The translations under genes were made by a program, and so were the position numbers. From DATKBT01 sp035546295 (GTDB lineage Bacteria > Acidobacteriota > Thermoanaerobaculia > Multivoradales > Multivoraceae), in the NCBI GenBank assembly GCA_035546295.1, contig DATKBT010000070.1:1-64000 (forward strand): a stretch of DNA of 64,000 nt. The letters are read 5' to 3'. Shown here in pieces: positions 33,894-44,687 of the stretch (positions are counted from its first letter, which is position 1; every line of letters begins with the position of its first letter). The notes below the pieces were generated by a model. That model was not told the DNA's origin, did not search any database, and worked only from the letters and a program-made list of their open reading frames with translations.

Positions 33894-35429
33894 TCAGTCT
33901 CGGCCGGGGTGCTTCACCGGAACCGGCCGGTAGCGCGGATTGTCGATCGCCAGCTTGCGGTCGGCGGAGCGGCGCAGGAAGCGGAGCAGGCGCGGATCCG
34001 CAGGATCGATCCCGCCCGAGCGGATCTCGCGAGCGAGCGAGCGAGCGAGATCGGCGGTCGATCTCTCCACAGGCGATCTCTCAGGCGATCTCTCCACAGG
34101 GCCGTGCGCGGGTCCGCCCAGCAGCTCCAGCATGCCCGCGCGTTCGAGCGCGTCGTGCTCGGCGCCGTGAGCGAGCTCGCGCTCGACGATCCCGAGCGCG
34201 TTCGCGGCGACCAGTACGTCGAAGGAGCGTTTGCCCTCGAGCGTGGGCCGCAGCTCCTCGGCGAGGAAGCCTCTCACCGCCCCCAGGAGATCCCGGGCGG
34301 TCGGTCGCTCGTCGCGCAGCGCGTGGGATTCCGGCTCGCCGAACGGCGGCTCCTCCGGCTCGATCTCGGGCGCCAGCAGCCGAGCGAGGTCGGCTTCGGT
34401 CTCCGACACCCGCCGACCGATCGCGGCCTTCTCCACCGAGTGGATCTCCCCCCGCAGATGAGAGAAGCCCTGGATCATGCACATCACGCCCCACTTGAGG
34501 GTCCCGAACACCTGCCAGGCGCTGACCCGCTCGCGATCGACCCGCTCCCCCGACACCGCCTCGTAGCCCGCGAACAGGTCCTCGAGCGCCCCGAAGCCCC
34601 CCACCGGGCGCTCGACCTCGCCAAAGCGCCACGAGCTGCCGCACAGCCATCCGAGATCCTCCATCGGGTCGCCGCGGTGGGTCAGCTCCCAGTCGAGCAC
34701 GGCCCGGATGCCGTCGGGGCCGACCAGCAGGTTGCCGTTGCGGAAGTCGCCGTGCACCAGGGCGATCCGCCCGGGGGCCGAGAGCGTGTCCCGGAGCCGG
34801 CGAAAGGCGAGATCGAAGAGCGGCCTCGGCTCGTCGAACGACTCGTAGAGCTCCCGGTACTGCTCGATCTGCCGGGGGCCGTCGGCGACCGGGAGATCGA
34901 GACCGTCGGCCGAGATCGCGTGGAGCGTGGCGAGGATCTCGCCACAACGTCGGGCCATCGAAGCCCGCGCCTGCGCCAGCGCGGGATCGCGCAGGATGCG
35001 GGGCGCGATCGATTCGCCCGCCAGTCGGTCCATGACGTAGCCGTGGCCGAGCCCGTCCTCGGGTTCGAGCACGAAACGGACGCGGGCGGCGGGCACGCCA
35101 CCATCGGCGGCGGCCTGTTGGACTCTCGCCTCCACCTCCGGGGTCACCGCCGCGGCGCTCCGCCGGCCGGCCGGCGAGCGCCGGAGGATCAGGGGCATCG
35201 TCCGGTTCGGCGCGGGCTCGGCACCCGGGAGCTCGGCGTCGCGGTGGTGTGGGTTGCGGCGATCTGCGTCGAGCAGCTCAGCTTCGAAGCTCCAGGTCTC
35301 CTGAGAGGCGCCACCGGACAACCTTCGCAGACCCTCGATCCGGCACTCGCCGAGCCGCCGCGCGACGGCGCGAGCGAGCGAGGCCGGGAGCTCGTCGGCA
35401 GGCGCCGGCGCGGAGTTTTCGCGAGTCAT
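33894..35429 (-). CDS. APH/choline-kinase-like phosphotransferase with extra C-terminal domain
   Basis: 511 residues. The kinase domain has LVHGDFRNGNLLV with catalytic Asp228 and Asn233, and AVLDWELTHRGDP with the metal-binding Asp246. The N-terminal lobe starts after a short acidic head (RRLSGGASQETWSF). From about residue 385 an all-helical domain follows (LLGAVRGFLAEELRPTLEG, then FDVLVAANALGIVEREL) as in DUF6285 proteins, which are often linked to acyl-CoA metabolism. A tandem repeat interrupts the tail with ERSPVERS-type sequence. It is upstream of the diiron protein and ACP genes. Substrate unknown; aminoglycoside resistance is not implied. Confidence 0.85.
   Translation of the reverse strand: MTRENSAPAPADELPASLARAVARRLGECRIEGLRRLSGGASQETWSFEAELLDADRRNPHHRDAELPGAEPAPNRTMPLILRRSPAGRRSAAAVTPEVEARVQQAAADGGVPAARVRFVLEPEDGLGHGYVMDRLAGESIAPRILRDPALAQARASMARRCGEILATLHAISADGLDLPVADGPRQIEQYRELYESFDEPRPLFDLAFRRLRDTLSAPGRIALVHGDFRNGNLLVGPDGIRAVLDWELTHRGDPMEDLGWLCGSSWRFGEVERPVGGFGALEDLFAGYEAVSGERVDRERVSAWQVFGTLKWGVMCMIQGFSHLRGEIHSVEKAAIGRRVSETEADLARLLAPEIEPEEPPFGEPESHALRDERPTARDLLGAVRGFLAEELRPTLEGKRSFDVLVAANALGIVERELAHGAEHDALERAGMLELLGGPAHGPVERSPERSPVERSTADLARSLAREIRSGGIDPADPRLLRFLRRSADRKLAIDNPRYRPVPVKHPGRD
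34059..34100. repeat. In-frame tandem repeat (15/12/15 bp) in the APH-like gene
   Basis: CGATCTCTCCACAGG, CGATCTCTCAGG and CGATCTCTCCACAGG follow each other directly, all multiples of three. Just beside it at 34031-34050 lies a GAGC tetranucleotide run of about four units. Both fall in the C-terminal tail of the protein. Confidence 0.8.
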
Positions 35430-35614
35430 CGCCGGGGCATTCTACGGAGGTCCTGCACGGTGCGGTCCTGCGTGGCTCGGTCCCCCAGGCGGCCGCGGCC
35501 GCGTCCCGCTCTTCCCCCTTCGTCACGCCGACCGACACCGGCTAGAGTCGAGGCGCGAGCTCCCTCTCGCTGGTCGAGGTCCTGGAGCTTCAACGCCACC
35601 GCAACAGCCCGAAG

Positions 35615-36106
35615 ATGAAGAACAGGTCCCGTCTCCCGCCGAGCAGTCTCGGCCTGCTGCTCGCGAGCGCGGCGCTCTGCGCCGTCGTCGCCTCCGCCCA
35701 GGAGCCCTCGATGGCGGACGCCTGGCGGCTCGACCTCGAGGCCAACGACGAGCGCCGCAACGGTCCGCCGCTGGTCGACACGCGACTCACCGTCTCGATG
35801 GTCGGCGCCGGCGTCGCCATCGAGCGCGCGTTCACTACCGGCCAGGGCTCCCGCACGCACGAGGCGACCTACGTCACCGACGGCAAGCCGCACGACGTCC
35901 CCGGAATCCTGACCCCGAATCAGACCGTGCGCGTGCGCTGGCGCAAGGAGAAGCTCCAGATCTCCTACGCGATCTCGCGCGGCGGCCTCGAGCTCGACGT
36001 CACCCAGGTCTGGTCGATCGACAAGCAGGGGGCGCTCGGGGTCCTCGATTCCACGCGGGTCCAGGACCGCAACATCACGCGGCGCGAGATCTACCGCCGC
36101 GAGTGA
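35615..36106 (+). CDS. Secreted protein of unknown function
   Basis: 163 residues with a signal peptide (LGLLLASAALCAVVASA-Q). The mature part begins EPSMADAWRLDLEANDERR and contains RLTVSMVGAGVAIERAF and VRVRWRKEKLQISYAISRGG, apparently beta-rich. No family was recognised. Its stop overlaps the GTG of the phosphatase gene by 4 nt, so it is co-expressed with the phosphatase/fructosamine-kinase pair. Confidence 0.72.
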   Translation: MKNRSRLPPSSLGLLLASAALCAVVASAQEPSMADAWRLDLEANDERRNGPPLVDTRLTVSMVGAGVAIERAFTTGQGSRTHEATYVTDGKPHDVPGILTPNQTVRVRWRKEKLQISYAISRGGLELDVTQVWSIDKQGALGVLDSTRVQDRNITRREIYRRE

Positions 36107-36621
36107 CCCGGGCTCGCTCCGTCATGCGTTCCATCCTGTTCGTCTGCCTCGGCAACATCTGCCGATCGCCGGCCGCCGAAGGCCTCTTCCGCCGCCTGGT
36201 CATCGATCGCGGGCTCGAGGACCAGGTGCGCGTGGACTCGGCCGGGACCTCCGGCTACCACGCCGGCGAGCAGCCGGACTCCCGCATGCGGGGCGCGGCT
36301 GCGGCGCGCGGCATCCGTCTCGTCGGCCACGCCCGGCAGGTGCGGCCCCAGGACTTCGCCGAGTACGACCTGGTCGTGGCGATGGACCGCATCAACCACC
36401 AGGACCTGCTCCGGCTGGCGGGCGAGTACGGTCGTTCGGTGCGCCTGCTCAGCGAGTTCCTCCCCGAGGGGTGGCCGGCCGACGTTCCCGACCCCTACTA
36501 CGGCGGCGAGGAGGGCTTCGAACGGGTGCTCGAGATGATCGAGGCCGCCTGCGAGCCGATGCTCGATCACCTCCTGGGCTCCGCAGGCGGCAGCCGCCCG
36601 AGCGGCCACGGCGCGAGGTGA
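36103..36621 (+). CDS. Low-molecular-weight protein-tyrosine phosphatase family protein
   Basis: About 172 residues. The P-loop CLGNICRS (C-x5-R, Cys15 and Arg21) directly follows the first strand ILFV, and the general acid is in PDPYYGG. VDSAGTSGYHAGE and LVVAMDRINHQDL fit the family. The GTG at 36103 overlaps the upstream stop as GTGA; ATG 36124 is an alternative and gives a more typical short N-terminus. The gene overlaps a fructosamine-kinase gene by GTGA. In other bacteria such phosphatases paired with these kinases act on phosphosugar amines in protein repair, so a deglycation role is a serious alternative to tyrosine dephosphorylation. Confidence 0.9.
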   Translation: MTRARSVMRSILFVCLGNICRSPAAEGLFRRLVIDRGLEDQVRVDSAGTSGYHAGEQPDSRMRGAAAARGIRLVGHARQVRPQDFAEYDLVVAMDRINHQDLLRLAGEYGRSVRLLSEFLPEGWPADVPDPYYGGEEGFERVLEMIEAACEPMLDHLLGSAGGSRPSGHGAR

Positions 36622-37493
36622 GGGAGGAGCAGAGAAGCGCCGTCGCCGGCGCCCTCGAAGCCCTGACCGGCGGCCGCACGACCTTCGAGATCAGCCCCCG
36701 CGGCGGCGGTCTCCACGAGACCTGGATCCTGACCGACCAGGCGGGGCGGGGCTGGTTCCTCAAGTCGTCGACGAGCGCGCCGTCCGATCAGTTCCCGAGC
36801 GAGGCCGAGGGCCTCGCGGCCCTCGCCGAGCCCGGCGCACTGCGGGTCCCCCGGCACCCGACCGCGGGCGGTCCGCCTCCCTTTCTGCTGATGGAGGCGA
36901 TCGGCACGGGATCCCGCGGACCGCGCTTCGCCGAGAGGCTCGGGCGCGGGCTCGCCGAGCTGCACCGCCGGACCACGGGATCCCGCTTCGGCTTTCCGTG
37001 TGACAACTACCTCGGCGCGACTCCGCAGCCCAACGGCGGGCTCGACGACTGGGAGACCTTCGTCCGCGAGCGGCGCCTGCGCCCGCAGCTCGAGCAGATT
37101 CGTCGCGCGGGCCTCGGCGACGCGGAGCTCGATCGGCTGGGCGACCGTCTGATCGAGCGCCTCGAGTCCCTGCTGGCCGGCCCGGACGAGCCGCCCTGCC
37201 TGCTCCACGGCGACCTGTGGAGCGGCAACGTGCTCGCCGACGAGGCAGGCGAGCCGGTGCTCGTGGATCCCGCCTGCTGGCACGGACGCCGCGAGGCGGA
37301 GCTGGGCATGATGCTCCTGTTCGGCGGGTTCTCGGCGCGCTGCTACGACGCCTACGACGAGGTGTGGCCCCTCGAGGGGGACTGGCGGCGACGCGCCCAG
37401 GTGTTTCTCGTCTACCACCTGCTGAATCACGTCAACCTGTTCGGCCGCGGCTACCGCGATTCCTGCGTCCAGGCGTTGCGGCGCCTCGTGTAG
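36618..37493 (+). CDS. Fructosamine/ketosamine 3-kinase family protein
   Basis: 291 residues. The fold is APH-like: GGGLHETWILTDQAGRGWFLK is split by the start of the ATP lobe, FLLMEAIGTGS follows, and the catalytic region reads LLHGDLWSGNVL then LVDPACWHGRREAELGMM. FCDNYLG-type substrate loop is present (FPCDNYLGATPQPN). These kinases phosphorylate the 3-OH of sugar adducts on protein lysines, making them unstable and freeing the amine. GTG 36618 overlaps the phosphatase stop as GTGA. Bacterial members often prefer ribulosamines or erythrulosamines. Confidence 0.92.
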   Translation: MREEQRSAVAGALEALTGGRTTFEISPRGGGLHETWILTDQAGRGWFLKSSTSAPSDQFPSEAEGLAALAEPGALRVPRHPTAGGPPPFLLMEAIGTGSRGPRFAERLGRGLAELHRRTTGSRFGFPCDNYLGATPQPNGGLDDWETFVRERRLRPQLEQIRRAGLGDAELDRLGDRLIERLESLLAGPDEPPCLLHGDLWSGNVLADEAGEPVLVDPACWHGRREAELGMMLLFGGFSARCYDAYDEVWPLEGDWRRRAQVFLVYHLLNHVNLFGRGYRDSCVQALRRLV

Positions 37494-37611
37494 CCGAGCC
37501 GACCCAGCTCGCGGGTACCGGCGGCCGGTGCTTGGCGGGCCGCGCTGGAGCTGGCAGAGTCGGGAACCGACCACCGAGCGCACTGCCGATTCGCCGGCGG
37601 GCTTCAACCCT

Positions 37612-37772
37612 TAAGGGTCCGCGCAAAAATATCTCCAGCATCTGGCCGCCGATCCATCCCGCCTGGCTGCGTTGCTCGTCGCTTACATATTCCCGATATG
37701 CGCTCTCCTCGCGCCTTGCCAGACGGGCGCCTCGGCACCCAAGTGCGGAACTTATTCTTACGCGGACCCTTA
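37612..37772. mobile_element. 161-bp palindromic MITE-like element A, TA-flanked
   Basis: Both ends read TAAGGGTCCGCG facing inward, perfect for 12 bp and 18 of 20 bp when extended (C/T and A/G differences). The centre is a small dyad, CATAT-TCCCG-ATATG at 37686-37700, and inner stretches also pair loosely (CCCGCCTGGC against GCCAGACGGG). The outer TA at each end fits a target duplication of the IS630/Tc1-mariner type. No convincing gene is inside. The right end abuts GGAGGG, the ribosome site of the next gene. Confidence 0.72.
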
Positions 37773-37783
37773 GGAGGGAGACG

Positions 37784-38803
37784 ATGCCGATTCGAAGCCG
37801 AGAGATCCGACTCGCCGAGCGTCCCGACGGAGCCCCGGAGGCCCGCCACTTCGAGGTCGCGGAGGTCGAGGTGCCCGATCCGGGCGAAGGCGAGATCCTG
37901 GTGCGCAACGTGTTCATGTCGGTCGACCCTTACATGCGCGGCCGCATGCGCGAGGCGAAGTCGTACGCTGCGCCCTTCGAGGTGGGCGAGGTGATGACCG
38001 GCGGGTCGGTCGGCCAGGTCGTCGCTTCGCGGCATCCGGGCTTCGCGGAGGGCGATCACGTCGTCGGCATGCAGGGGTGGCGCGAGCACTACGTCTCCGA
38101 CGGTTCGGGGCAGCGCCGGGTCGATCCGACGCTCGGCGCGCCGCTCTCGGCCTTCCTCGGGGTCCTCGGAATGCCGGGCATGACCGCCTACGTGGGCCTT
38201 CTCGACATCGGCCGGCCCGAAGAGGGCGAGACGGTTCTGGTGTCGGCGGCCGCGGGCGCAGTGGGCAGCGTCGTGGGTCAGATCGCAAAGATCAAGGGTT
38301 GCCGCGCCGTCGGCAGCGCGGGCTCCGACGAGAAGGTCGCCCACCTCACCGGCGAGCTCGGCTTCGACGCGGCGTTCAACTACAAGGAGCGCGACCTGCG
38401 CGAGGCGATCGCCGAGACCTGTCCCGACGGCATCGACGTCTACTTCGAGAACGTCGGCGGGCGGATGCTCGAGGCGGCGCTCGCCCAGATGCGGCCGTTC
38501 GGGAGGATCCCGGTGTGCGGCATGATCTCGCAGTACAACGCGACCGAGCCCGCTCCCGGTCCCCGGACCCTGATCAGCATCATTCCGAACCGGCTTCGCA
38601 TGCAGGGCTTCATCGTCAGCGATCACGCCGACCGGATGGCGGACTTTCAGCGGGACGTCGCCGGATGGCTGGCGGAGGGGCGGATCCTCTACGACGAAAC
38701 GATCGTCGACGGCATCGAGAATGCAGCAGAGGCCTTCCTCGGCCTGTTCCAGGGCGAGAACACCGGCAAGATGCTCGTGCGCCTGAGCGACCCGGACGCC
38801 TGA
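37784..38803 (+). CDS. NADP-dependent MDR oxidoreductase (CurA/prostaglandin-reductase-like)
   Basis: 339 residues of the zinc-free medium-chain reductase group. The N-terminal domain has NVFMSVDPYMRGRMRE, the Rossmann part has VSAAAGAVGSVVGQIAKIKG and the cofactor loop AVGSAGSDEK, and YFENVGG plus CGMISQYN are typical of alkenal/one oxidoreductases. Such enzymes reduce the double bond of enones with NADPH. GGAGGG sits 8 nt before ATG 37784, directly after mobile element A, so the element probably shapes its leader. Confidence 0.93.
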   Translation: MPIRSREIRLAERPDGAPEARHFEVAEVEVPDPGEGEILVRNVFMSVDPYMRGRMREAKSYAAPFEVGEVMTGGSVGQVVASRHPGFAEGDHVVGMQGWREHYVSDGSGQRRVDPTLGAPLSAFLGVLGMPGMTAYVGLLDIGRPEEGETVLVSAAAGAVGSVVGQIAKIKGCRAVGSAGSDEKVAHLTGELGFDAAFNYKERDLREAIAETCPDGIDVYFENVGGRMLEAALAQMRPFGRIPVCGMISQYNATEPAPGPRTLISIIPNRLRMQGFIVSDHADRMADFQRDVAGWLAEGRILYDETIVDGIENAAEAFLGLFQGENTGKMLVRLSDPDA

Positions 38804-39073
38804 GGCGAGAGCGCGTCGCGTGTCAAGCCGTGCGCGGGCCGCCGATCGATGCGGTCGCTCCCCTCTGCCCTGCGTCCTCGCTCGCCTGGAAGCTGGAAGA
38901 CAGAAGCCCTTCGCCGGAGGTCGTCGATCGCGTCGCCGACGCCCTTCTGGCAAAGGCCAATCAGCCACACCTGCGTATCCTCCGTATCCTTCCGTGGGAG
39001 CGCCGAGATACGGTGTCGAGCTGGACCTGTGCGGGACCTCCCGCCGACCTGGAATAGGTGTTCTTGCCCGAGC
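38804..39073. other. Intergenic region before lon, possible gene relic
   Basis: About 270 bp with no supported gene. One plus-strand frame near 38895-38985 reads SPEVVDRVADALLAKANQ and RILRILPWERRD, protein-like but without a start codon, so it may be a relic or part of an unrecognised repeat. A 7-bp dyad CCGTATC/GATACGG is present near 38985-39015. Confidence 0.35.
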
Positions 39074-39102
39074 GTTTCAGGGATTGATCGTTGAGCTATA
39101 AG
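39074..39102 (+). promoter_or_regulatory. Possible lon promoter
   Basis: A short AT-rich island in otherwise GC-rich sequence, with TATAAG at 39097-39102 as a good -10 hexamer. GTTTCA at 39074-39079 is a weak -35 at 17-bp spacing. The start of transcription would be about 25-30 nt before the lon ATG. No clear heat-shock sigma-32 element was found. Confidence 0.4.
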
Positions 39103-39136
39103 ATTTTTCCGCATAGCCCAGAAAGTGAGTCTCTCG

Positions 39137-41707
<2,571 letters not shown>

Positions 41708-41721
41708 CCAAAAGCCCCTGT

Positions 41722-41889
41722 CGCCGAGCTCCGCTCGGCGTCAGAGGCGACGCGTATCCCCCGTGCTCCCCTCTGCCTGCGAACCTCGGAGTCGCGCTCG
41801 CGCGACTCCGACGAGCGACGTGCGCTGAAGGCCGCAGGCCTGGAGGCGCACAAGAACCTCGGAGTCGCACAAGAGGGGACACGCGGGGG
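41722..41889. repeat. Hairpin-rich region after lon, possible palindromic element B
   Basis: The 331-bp gap from lon to the PPK2 gene contains a 7-bp stem CGCCGAG/CTCGGCG at 41722-41740, a perfect 11-bp stem TCGGAGTCGCG at 41786-41811 with loop CTCG, and a repeat of ACCTCGGAGTCGC near 41857-41869. The flanks CCCCCGTGCTCCCCTCT (about 41758-41774) and AGAGGGGACACGCGGGGG (41872-41889) are near inverted repeats with small gaps. The first hairpins may terminate lon. Calling it a mobile element is tentative. Confidence 0.4.
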
Positions 41890-42038
41890 TCTCCGCGTTT
41901 CAACGATCGCTTTCTTCGCAGTGCCGCGCCATCTCTGCGAGCCGGCAGATCGCTGCCGGCGAGCGTCCGGGCCACATTCGATCGAGCGCCTCGTGAAGCT
42001 GCGCGAAGACCGATCATCGGGCGGGATATCCTCCCCTC

Positions 42039-42908
42039 GTGTTCACGGCCCCCGACAGCCCCTATCTCGTCGCTGCCGACGAGCCGTTCGACAGCGCTGC
42101 CGCTCCGACCGCACCGCCCGACGACACCGCGCAGAAGAAGGTGCTGAAGAAGCGGCTTGCCGAGGCCGTCGAGCGGCTCTCGGAGCTGCAGCACATCCTC
42201 TACGCGCACGACCACCATGCCGTGCTCTTGATCTTCCAGGCGCTCGACGCCGCAGGCAAGGACAGCACCATCCGGGCAGTGCTCAGCGGAGTCAACCCGG
42301 CCGGCTGTCAGGTCTTCTCGTTCAAGGCTCCGAGCGCGCAAGAGCTGGATCACGACTTCCTCTGGCGCTGCGCCATGCGGCTGCCCGAGCGCGGACGGAT
42401 CGGCGTCTTCAACCGCAGCTACTACGAGGAAGTGCTGGTGGTGCGCGTGCATCCCCGGCACCTCGCCTCCCAGAAGCTCCCCAAGGACTGCCTCGACCCC
42501 GAGTCCCTCTGGCAGGAGCGCTTCGAGTCGATCCGCGACCTCGAGCGTCACCTGGCGCGCAACGGCACCGTCGTGCTCAAGTTCTTCTTGAACGTCTCCA
42601 AGCAGGAGCAGCGCCGCCGCTTCCTGTCGCGCCTCGAGGAGCCCGAGAAGAACTGGAAATACTCCCAGCAGGACGTCGAGGAGCGCCAGCACTGGGACGC
42701 CTATCAGCAGGCCTACTCGGAGATGCTCCCCGCCACCTCGCGACCCTGGGCCCCCTGGTACGCGATCCCGGCCGATCACAAGCCCTTCATGCGCTTGACC
42801 GTGGCCGAGATCCTGCTGGGCTCGCTCGAATCGCTGGACGTCGCCTACCCGCAGGTGACCGACGAGCAGCGCGAGCGCTTCGACGCGATGCGAGGCATGC
42901 TCGGCTGA
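42039..42908 (+). CDS. ppk2: Polyphosphate kinase 2 family protein
   Basis: 289 residues. PPK2 enzymes transfer phosphate from polyphosphate to nucleoside mono- or diphosphates. Walker A is DAAGKDST at 70-77 after LLIFQAL, and the lid/Walker B region is GVFNRSYYEEVLVVRVHP. KFFLNVSKQEQRRRF and WAPWYAIPADHK also match. The start is GTG 42039 with weak ribosome signal. Length and motifs fit a single-domain class I or class III enzyme; the nucleotide preference is not settled. Confidence 0.93.
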   Translation: MFTAPDSPYLVAADEPFDSAAAPTAPPDDTAQKKVLKKRLAEAVERLSELQHILYAHDHHAVLLIFQALDAAGKDSTIRAVLSGVNPAGCQVFSFKAPSAQELDHDFLWRCAMRLPERGRIGVFNRSYYEEVLVVRVHPRHLASQKLPKDCLDPESLWQERFESIRDLERHLARNGTVVLKFFLNVSKQEQRRRFLSRLEEPEKNWKYSQQDVEERQHWDAYQQAYSEMLPATSRPWAPWYAIPADHKPFMRLTVAEILLGSLESLDVAYPQVTDEQRERFDAMRGMLG

Positions 42909-42914
42909 AGAACT

Positions 42915-43202
42915 CTAGGAGCCCGTGGTGAAACTCAGCACGCCCGCACGACAAGGCCTCTCCGCTTCGCCGGTGCCAAGAAGCCGACTCGTCGATCGTT
43001 GGTCGTTGCCCCTGGTTCGGCGGCTTCTCGCCACCGGCTGTGCTGCAAGTCCTTGTCGCCCTTCGGGTTGCGGCGGCGTGGGCCCATCTGCTGCGTTGAA
43101 CCTCCTCGCCGATGTCCCCGCATCGCCTGCGTCGGTACGCCTTGCATCTGGACCCACGGCGCTCGCAATGCGGGCATCCTGACTTTCACCACGGGCTCCT
43201 AG
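42915..43202. mobile_element. 288-bp palindromic MITE-like element C, TA-flanked
   Basis: CTAGGAGCCCGTGGTGAAA at 42915-42933 is perfectly inverted at 43184-43202, and pairing extends to 31 of 34 bp (CTCAGCACGCCCGCA against GTCAGGATGCCCGCA). Both ends contain CTAG, with TA as the likely duplicated target as in IS630/Tc1-mariner relatives. Short open frames on both strands inside (about 85-100 codons) mirror each other and show no family. It fills the gap between the PPK2 and cytochrome genes, and its right end supplies the AGGAG before the cytochrome start. Confidence 0.8.
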
Positions 43203-43212
43203 GAGCGCGCCG

Positions 43213-44613
43213 ATGACACCCAAGACCGCATTCCTCTTGTTCGCCGCCGTGATCGTCGGAGAGGCCGCGATCGCGTCGCCGGCGAGCCCTGCTCGCGGCG
43301 GCGCCTCCGACGAGCCGTCGCCCGGCGCCCACCCGGGCCTGGCGCTCCTGCTCGAGAAGCCGCTCTCCTTTCCCGTGCTGACCCTGGACCAGCTCGATCG
43401 GCTGTGGGCGGTCTGGCCCGACGACGAGCGGGCGCGCGCCGGCGCTCTCGATCGCGACGGCAGGCGTCGGATGGCGTTCGAGCGCTACGGCTGGATCGAG
43501 CGCGAGGGCTCCACGGAGCCGCTCCCGTTCGGCTACGTGGCGGCGGAGGGCAACCTCTACCCCAACTGCCTGTCCTGCCACGGCGGACGCGTGGCCGGAC
43601 GGATCGTGCCAGGCCTCGCCAACGGCTTCCAGGACCTGATGACCCTGGTCGAGGACCTGGCGGCGCTGCGCGCGCTCGAGAGCGGCCGTGACCCCGAGGC
43701 GGCGCGAGGCAGCGCGACGCTCGGCTTCCCGCTCAACTTCACCCGCGGCCTGACCAACGCCACGCAGTTCTCGATCCTGCTCGGCGCCATGCGCGACGAG
43801 CACCTCGACCTCCGGATGTCGGGCCCCTCCCAGGAGTTCGTCCACCACGACGTCGACGCCCCGGCGTGGTGGCAGTACTCGCGCAAGGAGCGGATCTACT
43901 GGGACGGCATGGCGCCCAAGACCCCCCGGACGCTGATGCAGTTCACCATGGCGCCGGGCCTCCCCGGCGAGCGCATCCGCTCGTGGGAGCCGGAGTTCGA
44001 GACGATCGAGGCCTACATCGCTCAGCTCGAGCCGCCCCCCTACCCGTTCCCGGTCGACCACGACCTGGCGCAACGGGGAAGGCAGGTGTTCGAAGCGACC
44101 TGCTCGACCTGCCACGGCACCTACGGCGAAGCGCCCGAGTACCCCAGCCGCCTCGTGCCCTGGGAGACGGTGCGCACCGATCCGGTGCGCCTCGACGCGA
44201 TCTCCGACGAGTCGAAGCGACGCTACAACCGGAGCTGGTTCTCGGGCTACGGCCAGCATCCGGTCCGGCTCGGCGCCACCGGCTACCTGGCGCCGCCGCT
44301 CGACGGCGTCTGGGCAACCGGCCCCTACTTCCACAACGGCTCGAGCCCGACGCTCTGGCACGTCCTCCATCCGGACCAGCGGCCCGAGGTCTGGCGACGC
44401 ATCGACGACGGCAGCGAGGGGGGCTTCGACCGAGAGCGGGTGGGGCCCTCGATCGAGGTCCGCGAGAGCGTGCCGAAAGGGATCGCGGGCGCCGAGCTGC
44501 GCTCCTGGTACGACGGCTCGCTGAGCGGCCACTCCAACCAGGGGCACCGGTTCGCAGAGCCGCTGTCGGCGGCCGAGCGGCAGGCGGTCCTGGAATACCT
44601 CAAGACCCTCTGA
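43213..44613 (+). CDS. Exported diheme c-type cytochrome
   Basis: 466 residues with a signal peptide. Two heme attachment sites are visible: C-L-S-C-H at 119-123 and C-S-T-C-H at 297-301. A late TGYLAPPLDGVWATGPYFHNGSSPTL segment (in two halves) is like the C-terminal part of di-heme peroxidase or thiosulfate-oxidase-type proteins, where Met or His ligates heme. The protein should be periplasmic and carry electrons; peroxidase activity is not proven since the usual full motif set is not all seen. AGGAG 7 nt before ATG 43213 lies at the edge of element C. Confidence 0.88.
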   Translation: MTPKTAFLLFAAVIVGEAAIASPASPARGGASDEPSPGAHPGLALLLEKPLSFPVLTLDQLDRLWAVWPDDERARAGALDRDGRRRMAFERYGWIEREGSTEPLPFGYVAAEGNLYPNCLSCHGGRVAGRIVPGLANGFQDLMTLVEDLAALRALESGRDPEAARGSATLGFPLNFTRGLTNATQFSILLGAMRDEHLDLRMSGPSQEFVHHDVDAPAWWQYSRKERIYWDGMAPKTPRTLMQFTMAPGLPGERIRSWEPEFETIEAYIAQLEPPPYPFPVDHDLAQRGRQVFEATCSTCHGTYGEAPEYPSRLVPWETVRTDPVRLDAISDESKRRYNRSWFSGYGQHPVRLGATGYLAPPLDGVWATGPYFHNGSSPTLWHVLHPDQRPEVWRRIDDGSEGGFDRERVGPSIEVRESVPKGIAGAELRSWYDGSLSGHSNQGHRFAEPLSAAERQAVLEYLKTL

Positions 44614-44687
44614 GCCCGCGAACCTCCTGACTCTGGCTCGGTTGCACTCCGGGCCGGGCGCGTGCCCTCGACACCCGCTCCTTTCGC

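Noticed and set aside
33894..35429. Aminoglycoside resistance gene
   Set aside because: The APH-like fold is shared by many metabolic kinases; the fused helical domain and the context do not support resistance.
37432..37917. Minus-strand open frame across element A and the oxidoreductase start
   Set aside because: It runs from a real gene in antisense through the element; no family, no ribosome site.
42915..43223. Short open frames on both strands inside element C
   Set aside because: They mirror each other because the element is palindromic, have no ribosome sites or homology, and vary only with the repeat.
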